Assembly: GCA_052148715.1 (NCBI GenBank)
Contig: JBKQHQ010000202.1
Coordinates: forward strand, 1 to 64,000
Source of the DNA: JBKQHQ01 sp052148715
Lineage (GTDB): Bacteria > Pseudomonadota > Alphaproteobacteria > Rhizobiales > Xanthobacteraceae
Length of the DNA: 64,000 nucleotides
Reading direction: 5' to 3'
Positions 18,075 through 26,938 of this stretch are shown here, piece by piece (position 1 is the first letter of the stretch; the number at the start of each line of letters is the position of its first letter). Under the pieces are notes generated by a model. That model was not told where the DNA came from, made no database searches, and was given only the letters and a program-made list of their open reading frames with translations. A program made the position numbers and the translations under genes.

Positions 18075-19193
18075 TCAGGCTACGAGCGCGTCCTTGGCTC
18101 CCAAACCCTTCACCCCCCACTCTACAATGCGGGTCCTTGCTCCGAAAATCCAGCCGGCTGCGAGGAGGAAAATCGCACCGACTTGATGGACGATCGAAAG
18201 CACAGGGGGCGTGCCAAGGGTGAGCGCGCCGATCCCGGTGGCCATTTGCAAGTTCATCAACAGGAACAGCGCGGCGGCAGGCCCCACAGCGGCCTTGCGG
18301 CGGATCGCCCACAGCAACGCGACCAGCGCGGATAGATAAAGACCGATCGACAGCGCGCGATGGATCAATTGGATCGCGTATTGGTTTACGAACGGGTTGA
18401 GCCAGAGTGGAGAATACGAAAGCAAACGGTCAAGCGGGGGCAGCGCGGCGCCATCATAGCCGAGCGAGGTCCAAACCGCCGTTGCATCGCGGGCCGCGAA
18501 AACGGCACCGAAGGCGATATCGAGCAGGATTGCGCCGATCCAAAGCCATTGGCCCGCCGTCGAGCGCGGCGGCGATGAAACGACCGGGGGCCCGATGGCG
18601 GAAACGACCAATGCGGCAACGCCGGCGCTCGCAAAGCTGACCTCCACGGCATGGCGGTATTGGCCGACGTTGAACCGCGACAAATCCGCGATGTGCGCAA
18701 CGGCAAAGCCGAGCAGCAGGGTGGCGATGAAGTAAATCACCGCGATGAGCCCCACGCCGGCCGCGCGCGGCAGCGCGCAGCGCCATTGCGGCCTCGCTAC
18801 CGCGGCCGCGGTCCCCGCCGCCGCGATCAGGACAAGGATGAGCATGCTTGCTTGGCGCAGCCATTCCCACACATAGAGCGTCTGAAATTGCCCCAAGGAC
18901 TCGGTGCCGCCGCAGGCGGCGAAGACCGGATCCGATTGGTGCAGCAAGAATGCTTGGTCCCAGCGCGCGCTCGTCAGCGGCGGAATCAAATCGACGGCCG
19001 GCGGGTAGAAGAACAGCCCGCCGACAGTGAACCGGTTATCGACGTTCAGGATGAATGCCGCAAGCCCAAGCCCTGCCAGCACCGAGAAAAACAGCCGTGT
19101 CGGCTGCCCCGTGACGGGGGCGACCGGTGTCCCGGTCGCCTCCGGCCGGGCAGCTGCTTGCGCTTGTAAGAGTGAAAGATCCGCGACCGCCAT
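18075..19193 (-). CDS. Divergent COX15/CtaA (heme A synthase) family protein
   Basis: Membrane protein of 372 residues with about eight hydrophobic segments. The second half has the two family histidines in QLIHRALSIGLYL and SIVHQVGAIFLLA. The first half has AHIADLSRFNVGQYRHAVEV. At the position of the family's EWxHR motif the sequence reads YVWEWLRQAS, so one canonical heme-ligand His appears absent. The usual VGGxTRLTxSGLS loop is also much altered (TVGGLFFYPPAVDLIPPLTS). It may be a paralogue with another heme role, or be inactive for heme A synthesis. ATG 19193 is well placed for the first helix. Confidence 0.7.
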   Translation of the reverse strand: MAVADLSLLQAQAAARPEATGTPVAPVTGQPTRLFFSVLAGLGLAAFILNVDNRFTVGGLFFYPPAVDLIPPLTSARWDQAFLLHQSDPVFAACGGTESLGQFQTLYVWEWLRQASMLILVLIAAAGTAAAVARPQWRCALPRAAGVGLIAVIYFIATLLLGFAVAHIADLSRFNVGQYRHAVEVSFASAGVAALVVSAIGPPVVSSPPRSTAGQWLWIGAILLDIAFGAVFAARDATAVWTSLGYDGAALPPLDRLLSYSPLWLNPFVNQYAIQLIHRALSIGLYLSALVALLWAIRRKAAVGPAAALFLLMNLQMATGIGALTLGTPPVLSIVHQVGAIFLLAAGWIFGARTRIVEWGVKGLGAKDALVA

Positions 19194-19441
19194 GGCACCC
19201 GCAATTTTTCCCGCAACAGATGATGCCGCCGGCGGGTAACCCCCGCAACAACCTCATCGGCTCGACCAGAGGATACGACAAATCGTAACAACAACTGAAC
19301 TTTGCGAGAAAATCAGGCACTGAACCCCTCATCTGCCTAGTTTCTCGTCTGCGGTCCCAGCCGATCGCAGGAAGCCGTCGGTACCGCCTGGCATCAACCT
19401 TGCAAACCGCTCCCCGCCGTTCGTCAATCCGGGAGCCCACG

Positions 19442-21040
19442 ATGCGTCGACTAGCCCTCACAATGTGTGCCGTCTTTATGCTGGGCGCGTTAGGGCTCGG
19501 CCCCGGCGCGGCGGAGACGGTGGTGCGTTACGGCATATCCATGGCCGACATTCCGCTGACGAGCGGGCAGCCAGATCGCGGTGCCGGCGCCTATCAATTT
19601 ACCGGCTACACCATTTACGATCCCCTCGTCGCCTGGGAGATGGACGTCGCCGACCGCCCGGGCAAGCTCGTGCCGGGACTAGCCACCGAATGGAAGGTCG
19701 ATCCGGCCGACGCCAAGAAATGGCGTTTTTCGCTCCGACCCAACGTGAAATTTCATGACGGCAGCCCGTTCAATGCCGACGCGGTGATCTGGAACCTCGA
19801 AAAGGTTTTGGACGACAAAGCTCCGCACTTCGACAAGCGCCAAAGTGCTCAGGTGAAGCCGCGCCTGCCTTCGGTCGCGAGCTACCGCAAGATCGACGAT
19901 ATGACGGTCGAGATCACGACCAAGGATATCGATTCCTTCTTCCCCTATCAGATGCTTTGGTTCCTGATCTCAAGCCCGGCGCAATACGAGAAGGTCGGCA
20001 AGGATTGGGACAAGTTCGCGAGCTCGCCGTCCGGGACGGGCCCATTCAAGCTCGACAAGCTCGTTCCGCGCGAGCGCGTCGAGCTCGTCAAGAACCCCGA
20101 CTATTGGGACAAGCACCGCGTTCCCAAGGTCGACCGGCTGATCCTCATCCCAATCCCGGAGGCGCTCACGCGCAGCAACGCTCTGCTCGCCGGCCAGGTG
20201 GACCTGATCGAGACACCGGCACCCGACGTGCTGCCGAAGCTCAAGCAGGCCGGCATGAGGATCGTCACCAACGTGACGCCGCACATATGGAACTATCACC
20301 TGAGCATGCTGCCGGGCTCGCCGTGGACTGATATACGGCTGCGCAAGGCGCTCAATCTCGCGGTCGATCGCGACGGCATTGTCGCGCTCCTCAACGGCCT
20401 TGCCAAGCCCGCCATTGGCCAGGTCGATCCGTCAAGCCCGTGGTTCGGCAAGCCGACGTTCCAGATCAAATACGATCCCGCCGAGGCCAAGCGGCTAGTG
20501 AAGGAGGCGGGGTACTCGCCCGAAAAACCGCTTAAGACTACCTTCGTGATCGCCACGGGCGGCACTGGACAAATGCTGTCGCTGCCAATGAACGAGTTCT
20601 TGCAGGCGGGCTTCAAGGAGGTCGGCATCGACGTCGAGTTCAAGGTTGTCGAGCTTGAGGCGCTCTATACGTATTGGCGCAAAGGCGCCAAGGACGAAGC
20701 GAGCGCGGGGATCACCGCCAACAACATCGCCTACGTCACCTCCGATCCGCTTTACGCCATCATCCGCTTCTTCCATTCCAGCCAAGTGGCGCCGGTCGGC
20801 GTGAACTGGGGGTGGTATGCAAACCCCAAGGTCGACGCCATCATCGACGAAGCCAAACGCACCTTCGATCCGGCCAAGCAGGACGAATTGATGGCGAAGG
20901 CGCACGAACTCGTCGTCGACGATGCCGCGCTGGTTTGGGTGGTGCACGATACCAACCCGCACGCGCTCTCGCCGAAGATCAAGTCGTTCGTGCAGGCGCA
21001 GCACTGGTTCCAGGACCTCACAACGATCGGCGTGGAGTAG
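19442..21040 (+). CDS. Dipeptide/oligopeptide-type ABC transporter substrate-binding protein (first)
   Basis: Periplasmic solute-binding protein of 532 residues, family 5 (DppA/OppA type). Signal peptide MRRLALTMCAVFMLGALGLG ends near GAAE. Family signature regions are LVPGLATEWKVD, VKFHDGSPFNADAVIWNLEK, PSGTGPFKLDKLVPRERVEL and DIRLRKALNLAVDRDGI. ATG 19442 begins the signal peptide; 248 bp of leader separate it from the divergent CtaA-like gene. It is followed by a second, clearly related binding protein and then one permease pair and two ATPases. The ligand may be peptide, nickel, heme or opine, and is not determinable here. Confidence 0.92.
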   Translation: MRRLALTMCAVFMLGALGLGPGAAETVVRYGISMADIPLTSGQPDRGAGAYQFTGYTIYDPLVAWEMDVADRPGKLVPGLATEWKVDPADAKKWRFSLRPNVKFHDGSPFNADAVIWNLEKVLDDKAPHFDKRQSAQVKPRLPSVASYRKIDDMTVEITTKDIDSFFPYQMLWFLISSPAQYEKVGKDWDKFASSPSGTGPFKLDKLVPRERVELVKNPDYWDKHRVPKVDRLILIPIPEALTRSNALLAGQVDLIETPAPDVLPKLKQAGMRIVTNVTPHIWNYHLSMLPGSPWTDIRLRKALNLAVDRDGIVALLNGLAKPAIGQVDPSSPWFGKPTFQIKYDPAEAKRLVKEAGYSPEKPLKTTFVIATGGTGQMLSLPMNEFLQAGFKEVGIDVEFKVVELEALYTYWRKGAKDEASAGITANNIAYVTSDPLYAIIRFFHSSQVAPVGVNWGWYANPKVDAIIDEAKRTFDPAKQDELMAKAHELVVDDAALVWVVHDTNPHALSPKIKSFVQAQHWFQDLTTIGVE

Positions 21041-21124
21041 AACTTTGCTGCCATTGGCGCGCACCAAGATCTTCTGCTCGAGCCGGGGGACCATCCTGCG
21101 CCGTCCGAGCGCAGGTTCTCGATC

Positions 21125-22726
21125 ATGAACTCGATCACCCGCGCAGCTTTTGCCGCGCTCGTACTTGCCGCCTCTCTGTGGGAGCCCGCCTCGGCGCAGG
21201 GCGTCCTGCGCATCGGCATGACCGCGTCCGACATTCCGTTGACGACCGGCCAGACCGACCAGGGGGCCGAGGGCATGCGGTTCCTCGGGTACACCGTCTA
21301 TGACGGCCTCATCACTTGGGATCTGAGCTCGGCCGATAAGCCGTCCGACCTCGCGCCCGGCCTCGCTACCTCCTGGACGGCCGATGCGGGCGACAAGAAG
21401 AAATGGGTCTTCAAGCTGCGCGACGGCGTCAAGTTCCACGACGGCAGCGCGTTCGATGCCGCCGCGGTCGTTTGGAATCTCGACAAGCTGCTCAATGACA
21501 AGGCGCCGCAATTCGATCCGCGTCAATCGGCGCAGGGCCGCACACGCATTCCTTCCGTCGCCGGCTACAAGGCGGTCGATCCCACAACCGTCGAGATCAC
21601 GACCAAGGTGCCCGACGCCACGCTGCCTTATCAGATTACGTGGATCATGATGTCCTCGCCCGCGCAGTGGGAGAAGCTCGGCAAGAGCTGGGACGCTTTC
21701 GCCAAGGCGCCGTCCGGAACGGGCCCTTGGAAGCTCAGGTTGTTCGTGCCGCGCGAGCGCGCCGAGATGGTGCCGAACGCCGACTATTGGAACAAAACCC
21801 GCGTGCCGAAGCTTGATGCGCTCGTGTTGATCCCGCTACCGGAGGCGAATGCGCGGGTTGCCGCCTTACGCTCGGGCCAAGTCGATTGGATCGAGGCGCC
21901 GGCACCGGACGCGGTCGCCTCGCTTAAGCAGGCAGGCTTTGCGATTGTCACCAACGCCTATCCGCACAATTGGACCTGGCACTTCTCGCGCCTCGAAGGC
22001 TCGCCTTGGAATGACATCCGGGTGCGCAAGGCGGCGAACCTCGCCGTCGACCGCGAAGGCTTGAAGGAGTTGCTCGCCGGCCTGATGATTCCGGCCACGG
22101 GCTTTCTGCCGCCGGGCCATCAGTGGTTCGGCCATCCGAGTTTCAGGCTCACCCATGACGTGGAGCAGGCGAAGAAGCTTCTGGCGGAGGCCGGCTACGG
22201 CCCAGGGAAGCCGGTCGAGACGAAGATTCTGATCTCCGCCTCGGGCTCAGGCCAGATGCAGCCGTTGCCCATGAACGAATTCGTCCAGCAGAACCTCGCC
22301 GAGGTCGGCATCAAGGTCGAGTTCGAGGTGGTAGAATGGAATACGCTGATCAATATTTGGCGCGCAGGCGCCAAGCACGACAGCGCGCGCGGCGCCACCG
22401 GGCTGAACTTCAGCTATTTCATCCAGGACCCGTTCACCGGTTTCATCCGCCACCTGCAATGCGATCTAACTGCGCCGGCCGGCACGAATTGGGGCTACTT
22501 TTGCGACCCAGCGATGGACAAGCTGTTCGAGGAGGTGCGCAACACCTTCGATAAGGAGGCACAGACCAAGATCTTGCAGTCGATCCACGAGAGGTTCGTC
22601 GACGAGGCGCTGTTCCTGATGATCACCCATGACGTCAACGCACGAGCACTCAGCCCCAAGGTCAAGGGCTTTGTCCAAGCGCAGAACTGGTTTCAGGATT
22701 TTTCGCCGATCATGATGACGAAATGA
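21125..22726 (+). CDS. Dipeptide/oligopeptide-type ABC transporter substrate-binding protein (second)
   Basis: A 533-residue family 5 binding protein with signal peptide ending at about EPASAQ. It aligns along its whole length with the preceding gene's product by eye: shared stretches include DIPLT(S/T)GQ, VKFHDGS, LNDKAPQFDPRQSAQ, VEITTK, SSPAQ, PSGTGP and LAVDREG. This implies tandem duplication and divergence. The two proteins differ in the ligand-pocket region after SLPMNEF/PLPMNEF, so they may feed different ligands to one permease. The ATG at 21125 has only a weak upstream ribosome site. Confidence 0.92.
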   Translation: MNSITRAAFAALVLAASLWEPASAQGVLRIGMTASDIPLTTGQTDQGAEGMRFLGYTVYDGLITWDLSSADKPSDLAPGLATSWTADAGDKKKWVFKLRDGVKFHDGSAFDAAAVVWNLDKLLNDKAPQFDPRQSAQGRTRIPSVAGYKAVDPTTVEITTKVPDATLPYQITWIMMSSPAQWEKLGKSWDAFAKAPSGTGPWKLRLFVPRERAEMVPNADYWNKTRVPKLDALVLIPLPEANARVAALRSGQVDWIEAPAPDAVASLKQAGFAIVTNAYPHNWTWHFSRLEGSPWNDIRVRKAANLAVDREGLKELLAGLMIPATGFLPPGHQWFGHPSFRLTHDVEQAKKLLAEAGYGPGKPVETKILISASGSGQMQPLPMNEFVQQNLAEVGIKVEFEVVEWNTLINIWRAGAKHDSARGATGLNFSYFIQDPFTGFIRHLQCDLTAPAGTNWGYFCDPAMDKLFEEVRNTFDKEAQTKILQSIHERFVDEALFLMITHDVNARALSPKVKGFVQAQNWFQDFSPIMMTK

Positions 22727-22733
22727 CAAGCCC

Positions 22734-22807
22734 GGCATTGCGAGCGAAGCGATCCTGGTCGGGCGCGCACCTGCGGCCCAAGATTGCTTCGCTTCCCTCG
22801 CAATGAC
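22734..22807. repeat. Palindromic intergenic repeat, GTCATTGCGA family (copy 2)
   Basis: The left arm cattgcgagcgaagcgatcc and right arm gattgcttcgcttccctcgc (then aatgac) are imperfect inverted repeats about 74 bp overall. It lies between the second binding-protein gene and the permease genes, where it could act as an mRNA stem in the transporter transcript. It is related to copy 1 at 13685-13735. Confidence 0.65.
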
Positions 22808-22821
22808 AGCATGGGCGCGGC

Positions 22822-23775
22822 ATGCTGATCTACCTCCTCAAGCGCCTCGTCTACGTCACCCCCGTTGCGTTCGGAGTGAGCATCGTCTGTTTCATGCTCG
22901 TCCACCTCACGCCGGGTGATCCGTTGACCGCGATTCTGCCCTCCGACGCGACCCTCGAGTTGCAGGAGCAGATGCGGGCTGCCTATGGTTTCGACAAGCC
23001 GCTGCCGGTGCAATACGGCCTGTGGCTTCTCAAGGCGCTGCAAGGTGACCTCGGTACCTCGATTGCCACCGGCCGTCCGGTTGCCAGCGAAGTCGCACGC
23101 GCGGTCACCAATACGTTGATCCTATCGACCACCGCGACCCTGATCGGCTTCGCCTTCGGCACCTTCTTCGGGTTTGTTGCCGGCTATTTCCGCGACTCGT
23201 GGCTGGACAAACTGGCCTCCGCAGTCGCGGTCCTGGGCGTCAGCGTGCCGCATTACTGGCTCGGAATGGTGATGGTCATCATCTTCTCGGCGCAGCTCGG
23301 TTGGCTGCCGCCGACGGGTGCGGGTCCGAACGGCTCGGAGGCTTGGCGGCCCGATCCCGAGCATCTGCGCTACATCATCCTGCCGGCATTGACCATGTCG
23401 GTAATTCCGATGGGTGTTATCGCCCGTACGGTGCGCGCGCTCGTCGGCGACATCTTGAATCAGGAGTTTGTCCAAGCGTTGCGTGCAAAGGGCCTCGGCG
23501 AATACGGCGTTTTCCGCCATGTGGTCATGAATGCGGCACCGACTGCGCTCGCAGTCATGGGATTGCAGCTCGGTTATCTGCTCGGCGGCTCGATCCTGAT
23601 CGAGACGGTGTTCTCCTGGCCCGGCACCGGCTTCCTGCTCAACGCCGCGATTTTCCAGCGCGACCTACCATTGCTTCAAGGCACTATTCTGGTGCTCGCG
23701 ATGTTCTTCGTCTTTCTCAACCTCCTCGTCGACGTGACGCAGACCGCGCTAGATCCGCGCATCGTTCGGGAGTGA
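22822..23775 (+). CDS. dppB: ABC transporter permease, DppB type
   Basis: Inner-membrane permease of 317 residues with six hydrophobic segments. Typical DppB start MLIYLLKRLVYVTPVAFGVS and LTPGDPLTAILP. The coupling loop reads GDILNQEFVQALRAKGLGEY, with the EAA motif. It ends 3 bp before the DppC-type gene. It forms the channel with that partner, for the ligands bound by the two upstream binding proteins. ATG 22822 matches the family N-terminus; an out-of-register ATG lies at 22811. Confidence 0.93.
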   Translation: MLIYLLKRLVYVTPVAFGVSIVCFMLVHLTPGDPLTAILPSDATLELQEQMRAAYGFDKPLPVQYGLWLLKALQGDLGTSIATGRPVASEVARAVTNTLILSTTATLIGFAFGTFFGFVAGYFRDSWLDKLASAVAVLGVSVPHYWLGMVMVIIFSAQLGWLPPTGAGPNGSEAWRPDPEHLRYIILPALTMSVIPMGVIARTVRALVGDILNQEFVQALRAKGLGEYGVFRHVVMNAAPTALAVMGLQLGYLLGGSILIETVFSWPGTGFLLNAAIFQRDLPLLQGTILVLAMFFVFLNLLVDVTQTALDPRIVRE

Positions 23776-23778
23776 AGC

Positions 23779-24663
23779 ATGGCGGTCGTCGCCTATACCT
23801 TGGTGATGCCGCTGCGCCGGGTCGGCCGCGGCTATTGGGCGAGCGTCGCACGGCGCCTCGCGCACGACCCGGTCGCGGTTGCAGCCGGCTGCGTCATCCT
23901 CGCCATTGTGCTCGCGGCGATCTTCGCCCCCTGGGTCGCGCCGGCCGATCCGTACAAGGCCGCGATGCTGCGCCGGCTCAAGCCGGTTGGTGACGCGCTC
24001 TATCTCCTCGGCTCCGACGAACTCGGCCGTGATATGCTAAGCCGCCTGATCTACGGCGGACGGCTGTCCCTGTTCATGGGCGTGCTGCCGGTCTTCTGTG
24101 CCTTCTTCGTCGGCTCGAGCATCGGCATCCTGGCGGGCTTTGTGGGCGGCCCGCTCAACACCGTCATCATGCGCGTCATCGACGTGTTCTACGCCTTCCC
24201 CTCGGTGCTGCTCGCCATCGCGCTCTCCGGAGCGCTCGGCGCCGGCATCACCAACGCCATCGTTTCGCTGACGATCGTGTTCATTCCGCCGATCGCACGC
24301 GTTGCCGAAAGCGTGACGACGCAGATCCGCGACCGCGATTACGTCGTTGCCGCGCGGATGAGCGGCGCCGGCCTTGGACGTATCGTGCGAGTGCATGTTC
24401 TCGGCAACGTTCTGGGACCGATCTTCGTCTACGCTACGAGCCTGATCAGCGTGTCGATGATCCTCGCTTCCGGGCTCTCGTTTCTCGGCCTCGGCTCCAA
24501 GCCGCCGGAGCCCGAATGGGGCCTCATGCTCAACACGCTGCGCACGGCGATCTATGTGCAGCCGATCGTTGCCGCCTTGCCGGGCGCCATGATCTTCATC
24601 ACGTCCATCTCCTTCAACCTCCTCTCGGACGGCTTGCAGTCGGCCATGGAGGTGAAGACGTGA
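23779..24663 (+). CDS. dppC: ABC transporter permease, DppC type
   Basis: Second inner-membrane permease subunit, 294 residues. The cytoplasmic N-terminus leads to the first helix AAGCVILAIVLAAIFAPWVA, then LLGSDELGRDMLSRLIYGGR, the family's conserved loop. The EAA loop is TQIRDRDYVVAARMSGAGLG. The C-terminal helices include ILASGLSFLGLGSKPPEPEW, also conserved. Its TGA overlaps the GTG start of the first ATPase gene, so translation is coupled through the operon. Confidence 0.93.
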   Translation: MAVVAYTLVMPLRRVGRGYWASVARRLAHDPVAVAAGCVILAIVLAAIFAPWVAPADPYKAAMLRRLKPVGDALYLLGSDELGRDMLSRLIYGGRLSLFMGVLPVFCAFFVGSSIGILAGFVGGPLNTVIMRVIDVFYAFPSVLLAIALSGALGAGITNAIVSLTIVFIPPIARVAESVTTQIRDRDYVVAARMSGAGLGRIVRVHVLGNVLGPIFVYATSLISVSMILASGLSFLGLGSKPPEPEWGLMLNTLRTAIYVQPIVAALPGAMIFITSISFNLLSDGLQSAMEVKT

Positions 24664-25706
24664 CGGACGTGATCGACGCGCCAGGTCTGCATCAGCGCGA
24701 TCGCGGCGGCCCGGCGCAACCGCTTCTGTCGGCGCGCGGTCTCGTCAAGCATTTCGGCGGCAGGGGCGGATGGCTCGGACGCAAGCGCGGCGTGGTGCGC
24801 GCGGTCGATGGGCTCGACTTCGACATCGCCAAGGGCGAGACGCTCGGCATCGTCGGCGAATCCGGCTGCGGCAAATCGACGACCGCGCGCCTCGTGATGC
24901 ACATCATCACCCCGGACCAGGGCGAGATCCTATTCGACGGCGAGGCGGTCGGTTCGTCCGCGCTCGACCTTACGCGTTACCGCCGCGAAGTTCAGATGGT
25001 GTTTCAAGACAGCTACGCGTCGCTCAATCCGCGCTTGACCGTCCAGGATACTGTCGCTTTCGGTCCGCAAACGTACCTTTCGCGCAAGCAAGCGCTGGAG
25101 CGGGCGCACGGCCTCCTGCACCGGGTCGGGCTCGAACCCGGCCGCTTTGCCGGCTGTTATCCGCACGAGCTTTCCGGCGGACAGCGCCAGCGCGTGAACA
25201 TCGCGCGCGCGCTGGCTCTGCACCCGCGCCTCCTTATCCTCGACGAGGCGGTCTCCGCGCTCGATAAATCGATCGAGGCGCAGGTGCTCAATCTCCTGCT
25301 CGACCTCAAGGCCGAGTTTGGCCTTACCTATATGTTCATCTCGCACGATCTCAACGTCGTGCGCTTCATGTCCGACCGGGTGCTGGTCATGTATCTTGGT
25401 AGGGTCGTCGAAGTCGGGCCGGCCGAGGTAATTTTGCACGATCCGCGCCATCCCTACACGACCGCGCTGCTCGCCTCGATGCCCAGCATGGACCCGGACC
25501 ATCGCACGCAGGAAGCGCCGCTCTCGGGTGATCCGCCGAACCCGATCGATCCGCCGTCAGGCTGCCGCTTCCATACGCGCTGCAAGTTCGCCGCCCGCAT
25601 ATGCTCGCAGGTCGAGCCGGTCCTCACCGCCGCGCAAAGCAGCCATCCCGTTGCTTGTCACATGGTCGCCGCCGGCTGCGGGCACTGGCGAGCACTCGCC
25701 GCATGA
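24660..25706 (+). CDS. dppF: Oligopeptide/dipeptide ABC transporter ATPase (DppF type)
   Basis: ATPase of 348 residues. Walker A is GESGCGKST, the Q-loop is VQMVFQDSYASLNP, the signature is ELSGGQRQRVNIARALA and Walker B is LLILDEAVSALDKS, with the switch His in FISHD. The C-terminal oligopeptide extension has the Cys cluster CRFHTRCKFAARIC followed by HPVACH, which in this family may bind an iron-sulphur cluster. The start is GTG 24660, overlapping the DppC stop (GTGA), with GGAGG at 24648-24652. Its stop overlaps the next ATPase gene (ATGA). Confidence 0.93.
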   Translation: MTDVIDAPGLHQRDRGGPAQPLLSARGLVKHFGGRGGWLGRKRGVVRAVDGLDFDIAKGETLGIVGESGCGKSTTARLVMHIITPDQGEILFDGEAVGSSALDLTRYRREVQMVFQDSYASLNPRLTVQDTVAFGPQTYLSRKQALERAHGLLHRVGLEPGRFAGCYPHELSGGQRQRVNIARALALHPRLLILDEAVSALDKSIEAQVLNLLLDLKAEFGLTYMFISHDLNVVRFMSDRVLVMYLGRVVEVGPAEVILHDPRHPYTTALLASMPSMDPDHRTQEAPLSGDPPNPIDPPSGCRFHTRCKFAARICSQVEPVLTAAQSSHPVACHMVAAGCGHWRALAA

Positions 25707-26716
25707 GCGCCCTTGCGACCACGGACGTGGACGGAGGCGGCCCGATCGTCGAGGTGAAGGCGCTCACCGTCGATTTCTTCAACAACCGCGAACCGCTGCG
25801 GGCCGTCGCCGGGGTTGATCTCGCGCTCGACAGGGGCGAGGTATTGGCGCTGCTCGGCGAGTCCGGCTCCGGCAAGACCGTGACGCTGCGCGCGCTCATG
25901 CGGCTGTTGCCGCGCCGGACGGCGATCGGCGGGACAATCCGCGTCGACGGCCGCGACGTCACCGCGCTCACGTCGGCCGAGCTTGCCGCCTATCGCGGCC
26001 GTACCGTGTCGATGGTGTTTCAGGAGCCGGGCCTCGCACTCGACCCGGTGTATCGCCTCGGCGATCAGATCGCCGAGGCGATCGTGCGCCATGAAGGCGT
26101 CTCGCATGGCCAGGGACGCCGCCGGGCGCTTGAGCTGTTCGAGCGCGTGCGCATCCCCTCCCCGGCGCGCCGGCTTGATAACTTTCCGCACGAGATGTCG
26201 GGCGGCATGCGCCAGCGCGCAATGATCGCGCTCGCGCTCGCATGCCGCCCCAGGGTACTGCTCGCCGACGAGCCGACCACCGCGCTCGATGCGACCGTGC
26301 AGATTCAAATTCTCCTCCTGCTGCGCGAGCTGCAGCGCGAGCTTGGCCTTGCGGTGATTTTCGTGACCCACGACATCGGCGTTGCCGTTGAGGTCGCCGA
26401 CCGAATCGCGGTGATGTATGCGGGCCGCATCATCGAAGCGGGGCCGAGCGGGCCGGTCATCCGCGCCCCCGCGCATCCCTACACGCAAGGCTTGCTCGCC
26501 GCGCGGGCGACCCACGTCTTCGCCAAGGGCGGACGGCTGGAGGCGATCCCTGGCGCTCCGCCCGACCTGCGCGACCCGCCTGCCGGCTGCGCCTTCGCGC
26601 CCCGCTGCAGACGCGCCGACAATTTTTGCTCCGCAGCGCTGCCGCCGGAGATCCGCGTAGCCGAAGGCCACTTCGCCCGCTGCATCAAGCTCGACGCCGC
26701 GCCCGCCAGGCAGTGA
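25703..26716 (+). CDS. dppD: Oligopeptide/dipeptide ABC transporter ATPase (DppD type)
   Basis: Second ATPase of the importer, 337 residues. Walker A is GESGSGKTVT, the Q-loop is VSMVFQEPGLALDP, the signature is EMSGGMRQRAMIALALA, Walker B is VLLADEPTTALDAT and the switch is FVTHD. The C-terminal Cys motif is CAFAPRCRRADNFC then HFARC. ATG 25703 overlaps the stop of the first ATPase. The two ATPases form the heterodimer powering the DppBC permease. Note the order F-then-D rather than the more common D-then-F. Confidence 0.93.
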   Translation: MSALATTDVDGGGPIVEVKALTVDFFNNREPLRAVAGVDLALDRGEVLALLGESGSGKTVTLRALMRLLPRRTAIGGTIRVDGRDVTALTSAELAAYRGRTVSMVFQEPGLALDPVYRLGDQIAEAIVRHEGVSHGQGRRRALELFERVRIPSPARRLDNFPHEMSGGMRQRAMIALALACRPRVLLADEPTTALDATVQIQILLLLRELQRELGLAVIFVTHDIGVAVEVADRIAVMYAGRIIEAGPSGPVIRAPAHPYTQGLLAARATHVFAKGGRLEAIPGAPPDLRDPPAGCAFAPRCRRADNFCSAALPPEIRVAEGHFARCIKLDAAPARQ

Positions 26717-26938
26717 GTCTTCAGCGGCATGGCCGGGTGCGACCCGGACCCCGCGCCCGCGTCATGATGGCCTCCATTCCGGAACCTCAGAGCGAAGTGT
26801 CACGTTGACCGGCTGCTCGCAGAAAGCGGGCGAGAGGAGCCCTAACCGGGTATTGCCATTACACCAGCAGTAAGCGAAGCGTCATCGGCAGCGGCGTCAG
26901 GCCCGCCCCCGCCTGCGAGCCTCTATGCCCTCGATGCG

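Noticed and set aside
26734..26748. ccgggtgcgacccgg hairpin after the second ATPase gene
   Set aside because: Six-base stem without a U-run; not enough to call a terminator.
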